DNA of 14,374 nt from Clostridiaceae bacterium (GTDB lineage: Bacteria > Bacillota > Clostridia > Oscillospirales > QAMX01): positions 1 through 14,374 of the forward strand of contig JAEDGJ010000053.1 of the NCBI GenBank assembly GCA_016297585.1. Reading direction: 5' to 3'. The notes beneath the pieces are model-generated. The model did not search any database, was not told the DNA's origin, and was given only the letters and a program-made list of their open reading frames with translations. The position numbers and the translations under genes are program-made. Shown here piece by piece: positions 13,368-14,374 of this stretch. Position 1 is the stretch's first letter. The number at the start of each line of letters is the position of its first letter.

Positions 13368-14374
13368 ATGCTGCAGGGCTTCTCCGAAAAGCGCTTCGGG
13401 CTGATCGGCGGGCGGCTTTCGCACAGCTTTTCCCCGCAGATCCACGCCTGTCTCGCCGATTACGGCTACCGTCTTTTCCCCATGCCCGCGTCCGACATTC
13501 CCGCGTGGTTTGCGGACTGCCCGCTCGACGGCTTCAACGTCACCATCCCCTATAAGGAAACCGTCATCCCCTATCTCGCCGCGCTTTCCGACCGTGCGCG
13601 CCGGATCGGCTCCGTCAACACCGTCGTCCGCCGCCCGGACGGCAGCTTTTACGGCGACAACACCGATTATTTCGGCTTTTCCTATCTCGTCTCCACGCTC
13701 GGCGTCTCCGTAAAGGGCAAAAAGGCGCTCATCTTCGGCAGCGGCGGCTCCGAGCACACCGTCCGCGCCGTTCTCGAGGACCTCGGCGCGTCGGAGGTCG
13801 TCACGATCTCGCGCCGGGGCGAAAACAACTACGAAAATCTCGACCGGCACACGGACGCCCGGATCCTCGTCAACACGACCCCGGTCGGCATGTATCCGGA
13901 CACCGGCGTTATCCCCGCCGATCCCGCGCGCTTCCCCGGCTGCGAGGGCGCGCTCGATCTGATCTACAACCCGTCGAAAACCGCGTTCCTGCTGCGCTGT
14001 GAAGCGCTCGGCATCCCGTGCACGAACGGTCTGCCCATGCTGGTCGCGCAGGCCGCCGAAGCCTGCCGCGTCTTCACCGGCGCGGACTTTCCGGACAGCC
14101 GGACGCCCGAGATCGTCCGGGAGATCGAATGGGAGACGAAAAACATCGTCCTCATCGGCATGCCCGGCTGCGGCAAGACCGAATGCGGCCGCGCGCTGGC
14201 GGAGGCGCTGGGGCGTCCCTTCCGCGACACCGACGACCTGATCCTGGAGACCGCCGGGCGCACCCCCGCCGCCATCATCTCCGGGGACGGCGAGCCCGCC
14301 TTCCGCGAGATCGAGTCCCGCGTGCTCGCCGGCGTCTGCCGCGAAAGCGGCCTCGTCATCGCGACGGGCGGCGG
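13368..14374 (+). CDS. aroE-aroK: Shikimate dehydrogenase - shikimate kinase fusion (3' end outside the window)
   Basis: One uninterrupted frame from ATG 13368 (AGGAGG 11 bases upstream) to the right edge, 335 codons. Residues 1 to about 250 are shikimate dehydrogenase: shikimate-binding SHSFSP (18-23), NVTIPYKE (57-64) with catalytic Lys63, VNTV, GDNTD (96-100) with catalytic Asp100, the NADP loop FGSGGSEHT (123-131), SRRG, NTTPVGM and a terminal NGLPMLVAQAAEA. After a short linker, residues from about 258 are shikimate kinase: IGMPGCGKT (263-271, Walker A), DTDDLI (287-292, shikimate/Mg site), EPAFREIES, and ATGGG at the very edge. The fusion would carry out 3-dehydroshikimate to shikimate to shikimate-3-phosphate in one polypeptide. 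The kinase is truncated only by the window. It starts 23 bases after pheA. Confidence 0.93.
   Translation, partial: MLQGFSEKRFGLIGGRLSHSFSPQIHACLADYGYRLFPMPASDIPAWFADCPLDGFNVTIPYKETVIPYLAALSDRARRIGSVNTVVRRPDGSFYGDNTDYFGFSYLVSTLGVSVKGKKALIFGSGGSEHTVRAVLEDLGASEVVTISRRGENNYENLDRHTDARILVNTTPVGMYPDTGVIPADPARFPGCEGALDLIYNPSKTAFLLRCEALGIPCTNGLPMLVAQAAEACRVFTGADFPDSRTPEIVREIEWETKNIVLIGMPGCGKTECGRALAEALGRPFRDTDDLILETAGRTPAAIISGDGEPAFREIESRVLAGVCRESGLVIATGG

Overview
The window looks like chromosomal DNA of a high-GC member of the Clostridia, possibly an Oscillospirales/Ruminococcaceae-type gut bacterium. This is an inference from consensus sigma-A promoters, strong AGGAGG-type ribosome binding sites, an Lsa/CplR-type ABC-F protein and short gene overlaps; no rRNA or taxonomic marker is present. 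There is no sign of phage, transposase, CRISPR or tRNA.

Left part (1-2380): the first 31 codons of an unidentified minus-strand gene run off the left edge. They diverge from a CapA-family metallophosphatase-like gene (341-1450). That gene converges, across a very long near-perfect hairpin (1483-1535), on a minus-strand gene for a small membrane-anchored protein of unknown function (1567-2274).

Resistance unit (2526-5215): a strong promoter drives a long structured leader holding a three-codon ORF (Met-Ile-Arg-stop) and an intrinsic terminator. Next come an Lsa-type ABC-F ribosome protection protein and, 32 bases later, an ANT(6)-type aminoglycoside nucleotidyltransferase. The layout matches ribosome-mediated attenuation as known for other ABC-F resistance genes, and suggests that both resistance genes sit behind one drug-sensing switch. 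A two-sided terminator closes the unit. A minus-strand gene for a beta-propeller protein of unknown function (5240-6433) follows.

Aromatic amino acid operon (6567 to the right edge): a consensus promoter is followed by a 22-codon leader peptide with an alternating Tyr/Phe run. A mutually exclusive antiterminator/terminator pair ends in a perfect 13-bp stem and six U. This is a classical leader-peptide attenuator sensing charged tRNA-Phe and tRNA-Tyr. Downstream lie aroF (DAHP synthase with an N-terminal regulatory domain), tyrA, aroB, aroA, aroC, pheA (chorismate mutase-prephenate dehydratase-ACT) and an in-frame aroE-aroK fusion cut by the window end. aroF, tyrA, aroB and aroA are chained by ATGA overlaps. 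Together they cover most of the route from erythrose-4-phosphate plus PEP to chorismate, and both branches to phenylpyruvate and hydroxyphenylpyruvate; only 3-dehydroquinate dehydratase is not seen here.

The most interesting signals are the Phe/Tyr leader-peptide attenuator in a Gram-positive shikimate operon, the Met-Ile-Arg mini-ORF leader in front of the ABC-F/ANT(6) pair, and the AroE-AroK fusion.
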